From assembly GCA_011050175.1 (NCBI GenBank), contig DRGF01000211.1, forward strand, positions 1-5,297: a stretch of 5,297 nt of DNA. The letters are read 5' to 3'. Under the pieces are notes generated by a model. That model saw only the letters and a list, made by a program, of their open reading frames with translations. It had not been told where the DNA came from and searched no databases. The position numbers and the translations under genes are program-made. Of the stretch, positions 4,740 through 5,297 are shown piece after piece. Origin of the DNA: Thermococcus sp. Lineage in GTDB: Archaea; Methanobacteriota_B; Thermococci; Thermococcales; Thermococcaceae. Positions within the stretch are counted from its first letter, which is position 1. Every line of letters begins with the position of its first letter.

Positions 4740-5297
4740 AAGCAGTACCGCGACGGCAAACGACATCAGGAAAATTCTCGATGAGATTCGGTTTGGGAGC
4801 TTTGCTCTAATTGAGAACTATTCCACGGTAGGCAGTGACCTCACCCTCTACGCCCTCCTTAACTACACCTACGAGCGCAGTCTGCCCGTTATTGTAGAGG
4901 ATATATTTGACGCGTTTGCCGGTTACGTAAGACACTTTGAAGCCATGGGGCTTGCCCCACCAATGGATCACGTTGGAGTCCTAAAGGTCGGTGGCATCGA
5001 CGATATTGGGCACGTCGTTTATAAGCTCCAGTTTGAGGCCGACCCCACGCTCTACCTCCAAAAAAAAGAAAAGGCAATAGCCGAGGCGATGGGTGACGAC
5101 CGCTACGCATATATTGTCACAGGATTCGAGAGGCTCTTCGGCTTTCAACGCGACGTTAAAGAAGTTTACGTAATCGTCAATCACCTGCGCAAAAACCTCG
5201 GAAACGAGAGGAGGCTGACCATCAGCATAACAGAAGGCAACGTTATCGAAGGATTTCCGACGAACCCGCTCCCCCTGATTGAGGATGTTGCCACTTC
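4726..5297 (+). CDS. Second DUF257 family protein, C-terminus beyond the window
   Basis: An open frame from GTG 4726 runs to the right edge, giving 190 codons plus two bases. It overlaps the upstream gene by 14 bases and has its own GGAGGTG site. Landmarks align with the upstream protein almost without gaps: VEDIFDAF (57-64) with its IDDYFDSL, VLKVGG (85-90) with 76-81, ADP (105-107) with PDP (96-98), GFE (133-135) with 125-127, RD (142-143) with 134-135, and GNERR (159-163) with GNKRR (151-155). The two are therefore paralogues, strongly diverged outside these blocks. An N-terminal extension of about 9 residues (MESVRSSTA) is specific to this copy, and the upstream Gly-Glu-Thr of the first strand is replaced (FGSFALIENYS). 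If it matches its neighbour in length, perhaps 40 residues are missing. No catalytic motif is recognised. Probably cytosolic; function unknown. Confidence 0.8.
   Translation, partial: MESVRSSTATANDIRKILDEIRFGSFALIENYSTVGSDLTLYALLNYTYERSLPVIVEDIFDAFAGYVRHFEAMGLAPPMDHVGVLKVGGIDDIGHVVYKLQFEADPTLYLQKKEKAIAEAMGDDRYAYIVTGFERLFGFQRDVKEVYVIVNHLRKNLGNERRLTISITEGNVIEGFPTNPLPLIEDVAT

Overview
The window looks like chromosomal DNA of a hyperthermophilic archaeon of the order Thermococcales (Thermococcus/Pyrococcus). The evidence is its gene content (two DUF257-family genes, an asparaginyl-tRNA-synthetase-like asparagine synthetase, a lone VirB11-like ATPase), GGTGAT/GGAGGTG ribosome binding sites, TATA boxes about 34-37 bases before start codons, oligo-T terminators, and proteins rich in Lys/Glu/Arg with AGG/AGA arginine and ATA isoleucine codons. 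No rRNA, tRNA, CRISPR array, insertion sequence or attachment site was recognised.

Layout, left to right. (1) 837 down to the left edge, minus strand: the first 279 residues of a major facilitator superfamily (MFS) transporter, cut by the window. (2) 838-1000: divergent promoter region. (3) 1001-2155, plus strand: a class V PLP-dependent aminotransferase of the alanine/serine-glyoxylate (or pyruvate) type. (4) 2156-2241: short convergent gap with a terminator for each strand. (5) 2823 down to 2242, minus strand: a 193-residue P-loop ATPase resembling only the C-terminal domain of VirB11/CpaF/PilT secretion ATPases, with an altered Walker B region and no partner gene in view. (6) 2824-3023: AT-rich divergent intergenic region holding a near-perfect 20-base palindrome, a spaced inverted repeat and short direct repeats, probably regulatory. 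(7) 3024-3926, plus strand: an asparaginyl/aspartyl-tRNA-synthetase catalytic core without an anticodon-binding domain, matching the archaeal asparagine synthetase related to AsnRS. (8) 3927-4067: terminator, then a strong promoter. (9) 4068-4739 and 4726-5297 (cut at the right edge), plus strand: two overlapping DUF257 genes, paralogous and probably translationally coupled.

How the genes relate: apart from the DUF257 pair, each gene appears to have its own promoter and to be a separate transcription unit, so the order gives little evidence of one shared pathway. The aminotransferase and the asparagine synthetase both belong to amino-acid metabolism but are separated by the oppositely oriented ATPase. 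The least understood element is the DUF257 operon. The lone ATPase and the palindromes between it and the asparagine synthetase also deserve attention.
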